NCBI GenBank assembly: GCA_964620445.1 | Contig: CAZUHB010000016.1 | Span: 1 to 64,000, forward strand | DNA length: 64,000 nt | Reading direction: 5' to 3' | Origin: CAZUHB01 sp964620445 | GTDB lineage: Bacteria; Planctomycetota; B15-G4; CAYZWU01 | Shown here: positions 36,493 to 45,921 of the stretch, in pieces | How positions within the stretch are numbered: position 1 is the first letter of the stretch | How the letters are laid out: each line of letters begins with the position of its first letter | Made by a program: the position numbers and the translations under genes | Notes under the pieces: model-generated | What the model saw: the letters and a program-made list of their open reading frames with translations, nothing else | Told to the model about the DNA's origin: nothing | Database searches by the model: none

Positions 36493-38349
36493 TTGAATCC
36501 ACGCCCACGGACTATCGCGCAGGTCGTCGGTCTGGTCCTTGTCCTCCACGCCGGCCTCGCCGCCCAGGAGGCCGACCTCCTTTCCACCCTCGCCGAGGAC
36601 CATCCCCGCCTGATGTTGAACGACGCCGCTCTCGATCGTCTGAAAAAACTCCACGCCAACGATCCGATCCTGCGCAAGTGCGTGGGCGACGTGATCTTTG
36701 CCGCTGACCGGGCGTGCCGCAAGGCGCCTCTCGAGCACAAGCTGAAAGGACCCCGCCTCTTGCACGTGAGCCGCGACTGCCTCGGCCGGATCTACGCGCT
36801 CGGTCTTGCCTGGCGCTGGACGGGCGACGAGAAATACGCGCGCAAGGCGGAGGAGAACTTGCGGACCGTCTGTGCCTTCGAGGACTGGAATCCCTCGCAC
36901 TTCCTCGATACGGCCGAGATGTCCCATGCCGTGGGCCTCGGCTACGACTGGCTCTTTCATTACCTCGATCGGAGCGCGCGGACCGAGATCAGGGAGGGGC
37001 TCATCGAAAAAGGTCTCGAGCCCGGGCTGGCCGCCTATGGCGCAAAGGGTGCCTGGTGGGCGCGTTCCGGATTCAACTGGAATCAGGTGTGCAACAGCGG
37101 GCTGATCGTCGGCGCCCTTTCGATCGCCGAAAGCGACCCGTCATACGCGCGCGCCATCGTGCCCGCGGCAATGAAGTCTCTGCCGCGCGCCATGAAAACC
37201 TACGGTCCCGATGGAGCCTGGCCCGAGGGCCCGGGCTACTGGAACTATGCCACTTCCTACGCGGTCTATGGCCTGGCAGCGCTGGAGAGCGCGCTCGGAA
37301 CCGATCATGGATTGTCCGAGATCGACGGCTTCGCCGAGTGCGGATTCTTCCCCCTGCTCACGACCGGTCCCTTCGGGCTCCTCGTGAATTTTGCCGACAG
37401 CGGCGAAGGGAGCCGCCGAAAAACACTGCCCTGCCTCTTCTGGCTCGCGCGGCGCTTCGGGCAGCCGGCCCTGGCCCGCGCCGAACACGACGCTCTCACC
37501 CGGCATCGGGCGAGCCCGCAGCATCTCGTCTGGTACGTGGCTTTGCCGGCTGACGGCGCCGCCCCGGACCTTCCCCTCGACCGCCTCTTCCGGGGGCCGG
37601 TGGAGCTCGCCGTCTTTCGCAGCGCGTGGGACGACGCGGACGCGCTCTTCGCGAGCCTGAAGGGGGGCTACAATCAGGTCAATCACGGCCACCTCGACCT
37701 GGGCGCTTTCGAGTTCGACGCCCTCGGCGTGCGGTGGGCGCGCGATCTCGGCGCGGACGACTACGATCTACCCGGATACTGGGATGGACGCAAAGGCGGC
37801 AAACGCTGGTCCTACTTCCGGCTGAACTCGGAGAGCCACAGCGTGCCGCTCCTCGACGGCAAGGGCCAGGATCCGCTGGCCCTATCGAGAATCACCGGGT
37901 ACGGCTCCGCCCCGGACAGGGCCTTCGCGATTGTCGACCTGACCGAGGCCTACGCGTACGGGGCGCGGGCGGCGCACCGCGGTGTGGCGCTCGTTCAGAA
38001 CCGCCGGGCCCTTCTGGTGCAGGATGAGTTCGAGTTCGATGAGCCCCGCGATCTGAGCTGGGGCATGATGACCGACGCGGCGATCCGCGTGGACGAGGGG
38101 GGGCGGGCGACTCTCACGCGGAAGGGCCGCGTTCTCGAGGCGCGCATCGTTTCTCCCGAGGATGCGGGCTTTACCGTCGAGTCGGCCGAACGCGATCCGC
38201 CGGAGCGGAGGAACGAGGGTGTGCGCCGGCTCACGCTCACACTGGCCGGGGCGAAGGGTTCCGTGCGCATCGCCGTGCTGCTCGCGCCGGTCCACGACGG
38301 GAAGGTCGTGGTCGAGCCGCCGGTTGTGACACCGCTCGAAGAGTGGTAG
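36493..38349 (+). CDS. Exported heparinase II/III-like enzyme
   Basis: TTG 36493 is chosen because AAGGAG (36478-36483) is 9 nt away and it opens a standard signal peptide ending LAAQ; ATG 36475 and GTG 36487 in the same frame are alternatives. The product has about 618 residues. Residues 25-340 form the alpha/alpha toroid (HPRLMLND, HFLDTAEMSHAVGLGYDWL, WNQVCNSGLIVGAL, DGAWPEGPGYWNYATSY). The beta-sandwich follows, with NQVNHGHLDLGAFEFDALGVRWARDLG, the heparinase II/III signature around a conserved His and Asp. It probably cleaves an acidic polysaccharide by beta-elimination in the periplasm. It leads a plus-strand run with the FAD oxidoreductase and the S9 peptidase. Confidence 0.88.
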   Translation: MNPRPRTIAQVVGLVLVLHAGLAAQEADLLSTLAEDHPRLMLNDAALDRLKKLHANDPILRKCVGDVIFAADRACRKAPLEHKLKGPRLLHVSRDCLGRIYALGLAWRWTGDEKYARKAEENLRTVCAFEDWNPSHFLDTAEMSHAVGLGYDWLFHYLDRSARTEIREGLIEKGLEPGLAAYGAKGAWWARSGFNWNQVCNSGLIVGALSIAESDPSYARAIVPAAMKSLPRAMKTYGPDGAWPEGPGYWNYATSYAVYGLAALESALGTDHGLSEIDGFAECGFFPLLTTGPFGLLVNFADSGEGSRRKTLPCLFWLARRFGQPALARAEHDALTRHRASPQHLVWYVALPADGAAPDLPLDRLFRGPVELAVFRSAWDDADALFASLKGGYNQVNHGHLDLGAFEFDALGVRWARDLGADDYDLPGYWDGRKGGKRWSYFRLNSESHSVPLLDGKGQDPLALSRITGYGSAPDRAFAIVDLTEAYAYGARAAHRGVALVQNRRALLVQDEFEFDEPRDLSWGMMTDAAIRVDEGGRATLTRKGRVLEARIVSPEDAGFTVESAERDPPERRNEGVRRLTLTLAGAKGSVRIAVLLAPVHDGKVVVEPPVVTPLEEW

Positions 38350-38438
38350 CCGGCCGGCGCGTGCGGACCGCGGGGCCTGGCGGCCCGGGCCGTTTTGATG
38401 ACGCGAAAATTCTGGTGCATCGCGATCTGGAGACCCTG

Positions 38439-40070
38439 ATGATGCGGATTCTCATGATCCTTCTCTTACCGGTTCTGCTCCTGGGCTCGGGCTGCGGCCT
38501 CTCGCGCACGGCGCAGATCGAAGACTACGATGTCGTGGTCTATGGGGGGACATCGGCCGGGGTCACGGCCGCGATTCAGGTGGCCCGCATGGGGCGTTCC
38601 GTTCTGCTCATCGAACCGGGGCGCCATCTGGGCGCAATGACCACCTCCGGGCTGGGCCATACCGATTTCGGCTTCAAGAAGTCGATCGGCGGTATGGCGC
38701 TCGAATTCTACGGCCGCGTGAGGAAGCACTACGCGCGGGATTCGGCCTGGAAGCAGGAGACCTTCGACGCGTTCAGGCAGAGGCGCGCCCGCTTCGTGAA
38801 CGACGACGCCATGTGGAACTTCGAGCCCTCCGTGGCGGAGGCGGTCATCAACCGGATGGCGGATGAGGCGGGCGTGCCCGTTCTGTTCGAGGAACGTCTC
38901 GATCGGGAGGGGGGCGTCCGAAAGACGCGGACAGCCATCAGTGAAATACGGATGGAGTCGGGGCGGGCCTACCGGGCCCGTATCTTCGTCGATGCCACCT
39001 TCGAGGGCGACCTTCTGGCCGCGGCGGGGGTGACGTTCGTTGTGGGACGGGAATCGAACGCTCTCTACGGTGAGACCCTCAACGGTGCGGAGGTTCGCCA
39101 CGCGCGCCATCACCAGTTCGTCAAACCTGTCGATCCCTGGATCGTGCCGGGCGATCGTACGAGCGGGCTCCTGCCCGGGATCGAGAGCGCGGGACCGGGC
39201 AACGACGGGGATGGCGACGATCGTGTTCAGGCCTACAATTTCCGCGTCTGCATGACCGATGATCCGACCAACCGGGTGCCCTTTGCCAGGCCGGCCGGCT
39301 ACGATCCGCTCGAGTACGAGCTGCTGCTGCGCAACTTCGAGGCGGGCGATATGCGGCTGCCTCTCAAGATCGACATGATGCCGAACCGCAAGACCGACCT
39401 GAACAACCGGCATGCCGTCTCGACCGACTGGATCGGCCGCAACCACCACTATGCCCTGGCCGATTACGCGGGGCGCCGCGCCTTCGACGAGGCTCTGCGA
39501 ACGTACACCCTCGGTCTTCTCTGGACGCTCGCCAATCACCCGAGAGTGCCGGACGAGATCCGCGCCAAGGCAGGCCGCTTCGGGCTGGCCGCGGACGAGT
39601 TCACCGACAGCGGCCATCTCCCGTTCCAGATGTATGTGCGCGAGGCGCGCCGCATGAAGAGCGACATGGTCATGACGCAGCACGTCATCACCGGCAAGGA
39701 AAAGGTGTCCGATCCGATCGGCCTCGGCTCGTACACCATGGACTCCCACAACGTGCGCCGCTATGTCGACGAGAACGGCCATGTGCGCAACGAGGGAGAC
39801 GTGCAGGTGGGGGGATTCGAACCGTATGGGATCGGTTACGGCGCGATCGTGCCGCCCGGGACGGAGTGCACCAACCTGCTCGTACCGGTTTGCGTGTCCG
39901 CGTCGCACATCGCCTTCGGCTCGATCCGCATGGAACCGGTCTTCATGGTGCTCGGCCAGTCGGCCGGAACCGCCGCTGTCCGTGCCATCGAGGAGGGTGT
40001 GCCTGTTCAAGAGATCAGCTATGAAGAACTCGAAAGCCGGCTTCTTCGAGACGGGCAGAAGCTGGAATAG
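38439..40070 (+). CDS. FAD-dependent oxidoreductase lipoprotein (FAD_oxidored family)
   Basis: ATG 38439 (with a second ATG at 38442) is used because GGAG lies 6 nt upstream and it opens a lipoprotein signal LLGSGC. The product has about 543 residues. The dinucleotide-binding fold is clear: YDVVVYGGTSAGVTAAIQ, then LLIEPGRHLGAMTTSGLGHTD. The rest follows the PF12831 FAD_oxidored pattern, with IFVDATFEGDLLAAAGV, a YNFRVC strand, and the C-terminal FAD loop SIRMEPVFMVLGQSAGTAA. Such proteins are frequent beside polysaccharide genes in Planctomycetota-like genomes. Substrates are unproven; sugar or glycan oxidation is often suggested. A flavoprotein with a lipoprotein signal is worth noting. Confidence 0.88.
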   Translation: MMRILMILLLPVLLLGSGCGLSRTAQIEDYDVVVYGGTSAGVTAAIQVARMGRSVLLIEPGRHLGAMTTSGLGHTDFGFKKSIGGMALEFYGRVRKHYARDSAWKQETFDAFRQRRARFVNDDAMWNFEPSVAEAVINRMADEAGVPVLFEERLDREGGVRKTRTAISEIRMESGRAYRARIFVDATFEGDLLAAAGVTFVVGRESNALYGETLNGAEVRHARHHQFVKPVDPWIVPGDRTSGLLPGIESAGPGNDGDGDDRVQAYNFRVCMTDDPTNRVPFARPAGYDPLEYELLLRNFEAGDMRLPLKIDMMPNRKTDLNNRHAVSTDWIGRNHHYALADYAGRRAFDEALRTYTLGLLWTLANHPRVPDEIRAKAGRFGLAADEFTDSGHLPFQMYVREARRMKSDMVMTQHVITGKEKVSDPIGLGSYTMDSHNVRRYVDENGHVRNEGDVQVGGFEPYGIGYGAIVPPGTECTNLLVPVCVSASHIAFGSIRMEPVFMVLGQSAGTAAVRAIEEGVPVQEISYEELESRLLRDGQKLE

Positions 40071-40093
40071 ACCATTTTCCCAGGAGTTTGAGA

Positions 40094-42553
40094 ATGATCA
40101 GTCTGAATGACCTTGTGGTTCCCCGGATGAGCGCGATTCCGTTCGCCTGCATCGCGGCGATCTGCTTCCTGACCGCGGGGCCCGATGGGTTTTCCGCCGA
40201 AAAGGAAATCTACCGCACGCCGCCGCAGGAGATCGTGGACATCATCGACGCACCCCCGGCGCCTCTCGTTGCGGTCGATCCGACGCGCGAGTGTATCCTC
40301 ATCGAGCAGAGACCCAATCTGCCCTCGATCGCCGAGCTGGCGCAGCCCGAACTGAGGCTCGCCGGCCGGAGGATCAATCCCGCCACCAATGGCCCGAGCC
40401 GTCCCCGTCTGGTGACGGGGCTGAAGGTGATGCAAATATCCGACGGCACCGAACAGATGATCGAGTTGCCTCCGGAGGCGCGCATCATCAGGGCGCGGTG
40501 GTCGCCCGACGGGGAGAAGATCGCTTTCAGCATGGCGGAGGAAAGCGGTGTGGGGCTCTGGGTTGCCGAGAAGGACTCGGGACGGAGCCGGCAGATCCTG
40601 GGCCCGCGCCTGAACAACGCATGGGGCGGCTCCTTCCATTGGCTCTCCGGAAGCGACGGGCTCATCTGTCTCGTGGTGCCCGCCAATCGCGGAATCGCGC
40701 CCCAGGCGGATGCCGTTCCGCAAGGTCCGGTGGTGCGGCGGAGCGCGGGCCGCAAGGCGCCGGCGCGCACTTATCAGGATCTCCTCGAATCGCCCCACGA
40801 CGAGGACCTGTTCGAGCATTACCTCTCGGCGCAGGTGGCGCACATCACCCTCGACGGCGGTATCAACACGATCGGCCCGGCCGGTATGGTGATCCGCGCC
40901 GAACCCTCTCCGCGCGGCGACTACATCCTCGTGGAAACCATTCACCGCCCCTTTTCCTACCTCGTACCGGCGAGCCGTTTTCCGCGGAAGATCCAGATCT
41001 GGAGCATGGACGGCCAGATCGTGCGCGAGATCGCCGATCTTCCCCTCGCCGAGGAAGTACCCACCGGTTTTGGCGCCGTGCGGACCGGGCCGCGCAACGT
41101 GGGGTGGCGCGGCGATCAGTTCGCGGCGATCTACTGGGTCGAGGCGCGCGATGGGGGGGACCCGGGCAGGGACGCCGATGTGCGCGACCAGGTGATGGCG
41201 CTGGCCGAACCCTTCGATGGGGAGCCGCGCGGTCTCGTCTCCCTGTCGCTCCGATTCTCCGGGATCCGCTGGGGTTACGAGAACGTGGCCCTCGTGACCG
41301 AATGGTGGTGGAAGACGCGCCGGACCCGAACCTGGCTGCTCGCGCCCGACAGCGCGGACAGCATTCCGCAGCTTCTCTTCGACCGTTCTTTCGAGGATCG
41401 GTACGGCGATCCGGGGCGGCCGGCCATGTGGCAGTCCCTGGCGGGAACCTCGATCCTGTGCACGCCCGACCAGGGCGACACGGTCTTTCTCGTGGGCGAG
41501 GGCGCGTCACCCGAGGGGAGCAAACCCTTTATCGACCGGCTGAATCTGAAAACAGGCGAGAAGCATCGGCTCTGGACCTCGGAGGGGCTCTTCTACGAGC
41601 GGCCCCTGGACCTGCTCGAGAATGACGGCACCCGGTTCATCTCGATGCGCGAGTCGGTGACGGAGCCGCCCGACTATTTCTACCACGACCTGTCGAAGAG
41701 CGAGACGCGGCAGCTCACCTTCACGCCGCACCCGGCTCCGGCTCTGGCCGCGGCGCGCAAGGAGCTGATCCACTATGAGCGGGGCGACGGGGTCAAGCTC
41801 ACCGCCACCCTCTATCTGCCGCCCGGTTACACCGCTGGTTCGGGGCCGCTGCCCATGATCTTCTGGGCCTACCCGAGGGAATACAAGAGCGCCGCCGCGG
41901 CGGGGCAGGTGCGCACGTCGCCCTTCCGGTTCGGGCGCACCAGCTGGAGCTCGCCTCTTCTGTTTCTCACACAGGGTTATGCCGTTCTCGACGGGCCCGC
42001 TCTGCCGATCATCGGGGAGGGCGATGCCGAGCCGAACGACTCCTTCGTGGAGCAGCTCGTGGCGGGCGCACAAGCGGCGGTCGACACGGTCGTCGAACGC
42101 GGTGTCGCCGACAAGGACAAGATCGCCGTGGGGGGGCATTCGTACGGCGCTTTCATGGCCGCACATCTCTTGGCGCACTCGGATCTCTTCCGGGCCGGCA
42201 TCGCGAGGAGCGGCGCCTACAACCGCACGCTTACACCTTTCGGATTTCAGTCGGAGGAACGCACCTTCTGGCAGGCGGCCGAGATCTACATGACCCTTTC
42301 ACCCTTCACCCACACCCACAAGGTGAACGAGCCGCTGCTGCTCATCCATGGCGACGCGGACAGCAATTCGGGCACCTTTCCGATCCAGAGCGAACGTTTC
42401 TTTCATGCTCTCAAGGGGAACGGCGCCACGGCGCGCCTCGTCATGCTGCCCCACGAGAGCCACGGTTATCGCGCGCGCGAATCGGTGCTGCACATGCTCT
42501 GGGAGATGAACGCCTGGCTCGAGCGTTATGTGAAGAACGCGCCGGCGCGGTAG
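40094..42553 (+). CDS. Exported S9-family peptidase (glutamyl-endopeptidase-like prolyl oligopeptidase)
   Basis: ATG 40094 fits CAGGAG, 7 nt upstream; TTG 40088 is an alternative. The product has about 819 residues and a signal peptide (about 1-35). The N-terminal beta-propeller (about 60-560) carries RARWSPDGEKIAFS. The alpha/beta-hydrolase domain is C-terminal with the triad Ser in GGHSYGAFM, Asp in IHGDADSNSG and His in PHESHGYRA. ARSGAYNRTLTPFGFQSEERTFW is typical of the S9D glutamyl endopeptidase/CGEP branch rather than classical prolyl oligopeptidase. It would degrade oligopeptides in the periplasm. It lies 23 bp after the FAD oxidoreductase gene, so co-transcription is likely. Confidence 0.92.
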   Translation: MISLNDLVVPRMSAIPFACIAAICFLTAGPDGFSAEKEIYRTPPQEIVDIIDAPPAPLVAVDPTRECILIEQRPNLPSIAELAQPELRLAGRRINPATNGPSRPRLVTGLKVMQISDGTEQMIELPPEARIIRARWSPDGEKIAFSMAEESGVGLWVAEKDSGRSRQILGPRLNNAWGGSFHWLSGSDGLICLVVPANRGIAPQADAVPQGPVVRRSAGRKAPARTYQDLLESPHDEDLFEHYLSAQVAHITLDGGINTIGPAGMVIRAEPSPRGDYILVETIHRPFSYLVPASRFPRKIQIWSMDGQIVREIADLPLAEEVPTGFGAVRTGPRNVGWRGDQFAAIYWVEARDGGDPGRDADVRDQVMALAEPFDGEPRGLVSLSLRFSGIRWGYENVALVTEWWWKTRRTRTWLLAPDSADSIPQLLFDRSFEDRYGDPGRPAMWQSLAGTSILCTPDQGDTVFLVGEGASPEGSKPFIDRLNLKTGEKHRLWTSEGLFYERPLDLLENDGTRFISMRESVTEPPDYFYHDLSKSETRQLTFTPHPAPALAAARKELIHYERGDGVKLTATLYLPPGYTAGSGPLPMIFWAYPREYKSAAAAGQVRTSPFRFGRTSWSSPLLFLTQGYAVLDGPALPIIGEGDAEPNDSFVEQLVAGAQAAVDTVVERGVADKDKIAVGGHSYGAFMAAHLLAHSDLFRAGIARSGAYNRTLTPFGFQSEERTFWQAAEIYMTLSPFTHTHKVNEPLLLIHGDADSNSGTFPIQSERFFHALKGNGATARLVMLPHESHGYRARESVLHMLWEMNAWLERYVKNAPAR

Positions 42554-42709
42554 ATCCCGAGATCCCGCGGTGCTTGCCGCCGTGCGCGGCGCCGAAAAAG
42601 TGTTCGAGGGGAATTTTCCCGTTGCCCACCTCCCCTGCGATCCGTGGATTTTTTTATCAGATTCATCACGGTTTGCGGGGCACGGATCGACGGTCAGCCG
42701 TCTTCACGC

Positions 42710-44290
42710 CTAATCGATCTCCAGCGTCATCAGATTGGAAAACCGGCTGTATCCCCCGCCCCAGGGACCGACGAGAGCCTGGAGAGGATGCGCGGAGCCG
42801 GTTGTCCAGCCGGACGGAACGGTTGCCGAGTAAACGAGCACGCCATTACCGGGAACGGTGCCGATCCTGCCCTGCCACAGCACGGGCCAGTTCAGCCAGA
42901 AGTCGCCGTGCTGGGTCGAGTAGGGCGGATCGGCGATACCCGAGCCGAGGTAGAGCGTGATCGGCGCGGAAGGGTAACCGACCACCTTCAGATCGACCGA
43001 AGCGCCCGGGATCAGGTCGCCCGTGTAGTACAGGTGGTAAAAATACTCGTCTGCGCCCATGTCGACCGTGCCGAGCGCGATGCGAGGATCGCCCTCGAAA
43101 TCGTACTCTTCGGCGACCGAGGTATTGTGGCCCGCGTCGCGGCAGGGAGAGTTCCAGGTGAGATGGAAATCGTTGCCTGCAATATCGACGAAGAGCGGAT
43201 CGATATCGATGTTGCCCGTACCCGGCCAGCCTCCCTCGACGTTGCAGTGGATTACGGTCGGTGCGGCGCCGGTGTAGTAGATCTCTGGACCGTCGGGCGC
43301 ATCGTTGTTCCAGACGATCGTATTGGCGATGAAGGGTTCGTTGTAGTAGTTGACCCAGATTCCGCCTCCCTCGCTGCCGGCGCTGTTGCCGACGATCGTG
43401 TTGTTCACGATCCACAAATCCGAATCGGTTGTCATTCCGCCTCCGTCGCCGGAAGCGACGTTTCCGAAAATGAAATTGTTGCAGATCCGGGCGCTTCCAG
43501 AGGAACTGCATCTGATTCCGGCCGAATCACGAGCCGTATTTTCAGCGATGACGTTGTTGGCAATCGTCGGCGAAGAGGTATAGAAAACGATTCCTCCTCC
43601 GACAAAGGCGTCATTTCCCCAGATCACATTATTGGTGATGAGTGAATCACTCGACTTGAGATAAATTCCTCCACCGACATCGATGTACGATTGATTGTTC
43701 CAGATGAGATTGTCCGCGATCACGGCGGCTGACTCGCGGCAAGCGATGGCGCCGCCCGAGTACTCGCAGATATTCCCCATGATGAGATTGTCGATGATGG
43801 TGGGCGTCGAGTTCTCGCGGCAGCAGATCCCGCCGCCGGCGGCGAACGCTGTGCCGTCGGACATCACCCTGTTCTGCTTGATCACGTTGCGCGTGATGAC
43901 CGGAGAGACGCCCCAGTTGCAGAAGATCCCGCCGCCGACTTTGACATCGTAGGGTCCTGTATCGAACACTGTTCCCGAACCGTTGGTGATCGTGAATCCG
44001 GTCAGGATCGTGTTCGAGTCTTCACTGCCCTGAAAGACAACCACACTGCCCGACCGGTTCCCGTCGATCGTGGTCACGTCCGGTCCGTCCTCGCTCATGA
44101 CGGTGATTTTTCTGCTGTGAAAGTCGATGTTTTCCACGTAGGTGCCGGCCCTGACTATGATCGTGTCCGCGTGTGCCGACGCGTTGATCGCACCCTGGAT
44201 GGTCGGGTGATCGTCGGGCACGTAGATCGTGGATGAAAAGGCGCACAGGGAAATGACGCAAAAGGCGCACAGCGCAATGAGAGACCTCAT
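42710..44290 (-). CDS. Exported right-handed beta-helix protein with shared C-terminal domain
   Basis: The start is ATG 44290 because GAGGAGG lies 7 nt upstream and it opens a signal peptide (MRSLIALCAF to CAFSSTIYVP). The product is 526 residues. The beta-helix (about 22-395) begins IYVPDDHPTIQGAINAS and has repeated rungs such as GGGICCRENS, ITNNVIWGN, IANNVIAEN and ICNNFIFGN. Then follow DFEGDPRIALGTVDMGADEYFYHLYYTG and a domain of about 110 residues (VDLKVVGYPSAPITL, GDFWLNWPVLWQG, QALVGPWGGG) that matches the end of the beta-helix protein at 2766-4916. Probable cell-surface or secreted carbohydrate-active or binding protein; enzymatic activity cannot be assigned. Confidence 0.88.
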   Translation of the reverse strand: MRSLIALCAFCVISLCAFSSTIYVPDDHPTIQGAINASAHADTIIVRAGTYVENIDFHSRKITVMSEDGPDVTTIDGNRSGSVVVFQGSEDSNTILTGFTITNGSGTVFDTGPYDVKVGGGIFCNWGVSPVITRNVIKQNRVMSDGTAFAAGGGICCRENSTPTIIDNLIMGNICEYSGGAIACRESAAVIADNLIWNNQSYIDVGGGIYLKSSDSLITNNVIWGNDAFVGGGIVFYTSSPTIANNVIAENTARDSAGIRCSSSGSARICNNFIFGNVASGDGGGMTTDSDLWIVNNTIVGNSAGSEGGGIWVNYYNEPFIANTIVWNNDAPDGPEIYYTGAAPTVIHCNVEGGWPGTGNIDIDPLFVDIAGNDFHLTWNSPCRDAGHNTSVAEEYDFEGDPRIALGTVDMGADEYFYHLYYTGDLIPGASVDLKVVGYPSAPITLYLGSGIADPPYSTQHGDFWLNWPVLWQGRIGTVPGNGVLVYSATVPSGWTTGSAHPLQALVGPWGGGYSRFSNLMTLEID

Positions 44291-44586
44291 GGTATACCTC
44301 CTCTTGAAAATACGGCACGGTTCCCTTGGAGGCGCGATTATACCCGGGGATGTCACATTTGAAATGATTTATTTGACGAAAGTCCGGGTGCTGCTGCCGT
44401 GCATGGAGTTCATTTTGAGGTGGAGCGGCTCATCGAGAGTTGACCGAAAAAGGTCTGCGCCACCTCTTTCCCGGGTTCATTGCCCTGAACCGCGGACCTG
44501 TATCGAGATGACGCAGATGTCGATCGAAACCGATTTAGACTTCCTCTTCTTCGTCCTCTACCCGTACCAACGATCGCGCTGAAAAA

Positions 44587-45921
44587 TCACACCCAGCGCT
44601 CGCCGGAATCGATGTGCACCTGTTCGCTGCTTTTCTTTTTCTTCATCTTCTCGAGCTCGCGCTTGAGCTCCTCGATCTCCTTGCGGAGCGCGCGGATCTC
44701 GGCGTCGCGCGAGTGGATCGTGTCCTCCTTGCGGAAGAGCTCCTCGAGACGGGCCTTTTCCACCGCCTTGCGCGCCGCGTCCACGCTCTTGCGCACATCG
44801 GGTATTTTTTTCAAGGCCTTTTTCAAGGCATCGCGCACCTCGTCCGATTCCCCTGTGTCCTCATCCCGATCACCGTAGACCTTTTTCAGATAGTCGTAGA
44901 CCGCCTTGCGGTGTTTGCTCGACTCGTGGTCGCACTTTCCCCGTTGCAGCTCGAGCGCTTTTCTGAACTGTTCCGTCGCCTTGATCACGTTTTCCGAATA
45001 ATCCTTGAGCGCACCGTGAAAGCTCTCTTCGGCGAGATCGAACTGATCGAGCCCGGAGAGCGATTTTTGTACGATCTCGTTGATCCGTTCGGAGAAATCG
45101 TCCCAGTCCATCTCGTCGATGCGCGAGAGCCTGTGCAGGTTCTTGAGCGCGTCCCTGTCGAGCGATCTGCTGATCCTCTCCCTGATCCTTTTTCCCAGCC
45201 GCGCCTTGGCCAGGGCGGAGCCGATATCCTCGTCTTCGGCGATGTCCACGAGCCCGCGGGTCAGGTCCTCGGCCCACAGGCCCCATTCGGCGCCGTGCAG
45301 CTCGGAGAGAGCCTCGAGCGCTTTCAAACGGGGTTTGAGCAGCTCATGAAGGTGAGAGGTCTGCTTCGCGGCCTGCAGCCCGAGCGTGACCGCGTCGGCA
45401 CTGATCTTGCCCGCGAGCTCGCCCACCTTTCCGCCCAGTTCGCCGGCCACCGCGCTGATCCTGGCCGTGGCCTTGTCCACCTTTTCCTTGCGCGCCAGCA
45501 GCCAGATCTTGAATGCCGCTCCATCCTCGTCGTCGAGAACAGCCCCGGCCTTTTTGACGATTTTCTCCAGCCAGTCGGAATCCTCGCCTGTATCGAGGGT
45601 GATGGCCTTCTCGTCGTCGCCCTTCGCGTCCTTGCGCACCCAGTGGGCGTGGAAGCTTTCGAGCGCCTCGCGCACGGCTTTGCGCTCGTTGAGATCGAGC
45701 GTGATCAGATCGGTGACCTCCTTTTCCATCGCTTCCACATCGACCAGGTCCATGAGAGTGGACACCTCTTTCTTGAGGTCGACGGAGAGGGCCTTCGATT
45801 TTTCCTCGATCGCTTTCGAGAGGATCTCGATCGCTTCTGTGAGATCCTTGTCCTGACCGGATGCTCCTGGCGCGGCCGTGAATAAGGCGAGCGCCGCGAT
45901 CAAAAGGATGGTGAACTTCAT
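44587..45921 (-). CDS. Exported coiled-coil protein of the ECF module
   Basis: The 444-residue product has a signal peptide (MKFTILLIAALALF to ASGQ) and is otherwise almost all helical and charged. The last 50 residues (DAEIRALRKEIEELKRELEKMKKKK) are a clear heptad coiled coil, and Lys/Glu-rich helices fill the rest. I recognise no family and see no catalytic motif. Its start overlaps the anti-sigma stop by 4 bp (ATGA), so it is the third gene of sigma, anti-sigma, coiled-coil. It is probably the envelope component regulated by, or sensing for, this ECF module; this is inference from position. Confidence 0.75.
   Translation of the reverse strand: MKFTILLIAALALFTAAPGASGQDKDLTEAIEILSKAIEEKSKALSVDLKKEVSTLMDLVDVEAMEKEVTDLITLDLNERKAVREALESFHAHWVRKDAKGDDEKAITLDTGEDSDWLEKIVKKAGAVLDDEDGAAFKIWLLARKEKVDKATARISAVAGELGGKVGELAGKISADAVTLGLQAAKQTSHLHELLKPRLKALEALSELHGAEWGLWAEDLTRGLVDIAEDEDIGSALAKARLGKRIRERISRSLDRDALKNLHRLSRIDEMDWDDFSERINEIVQKSLSGLDQFDLAEESFHGALKDYSENVIKATEQFRKALELQRGKCDHESSKHRKAVYDYLKKVYGDRDEDTGESDEVRDALKKALKKIPDVRKSVDAARKAVEKARLEELFRKEDTIHSRDAEIRALRKEIEELKRELEKMKKKKSSEQVHIDSGERWV

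Noticed and set aside
42554..42709. Terminator between the convergent S9 peptidase and beta-helix genes
   Set aside because: A GC-rich stretch and a T-run (about 42650) are present but far apart, and I could not draw a proper stem next to the T-run.
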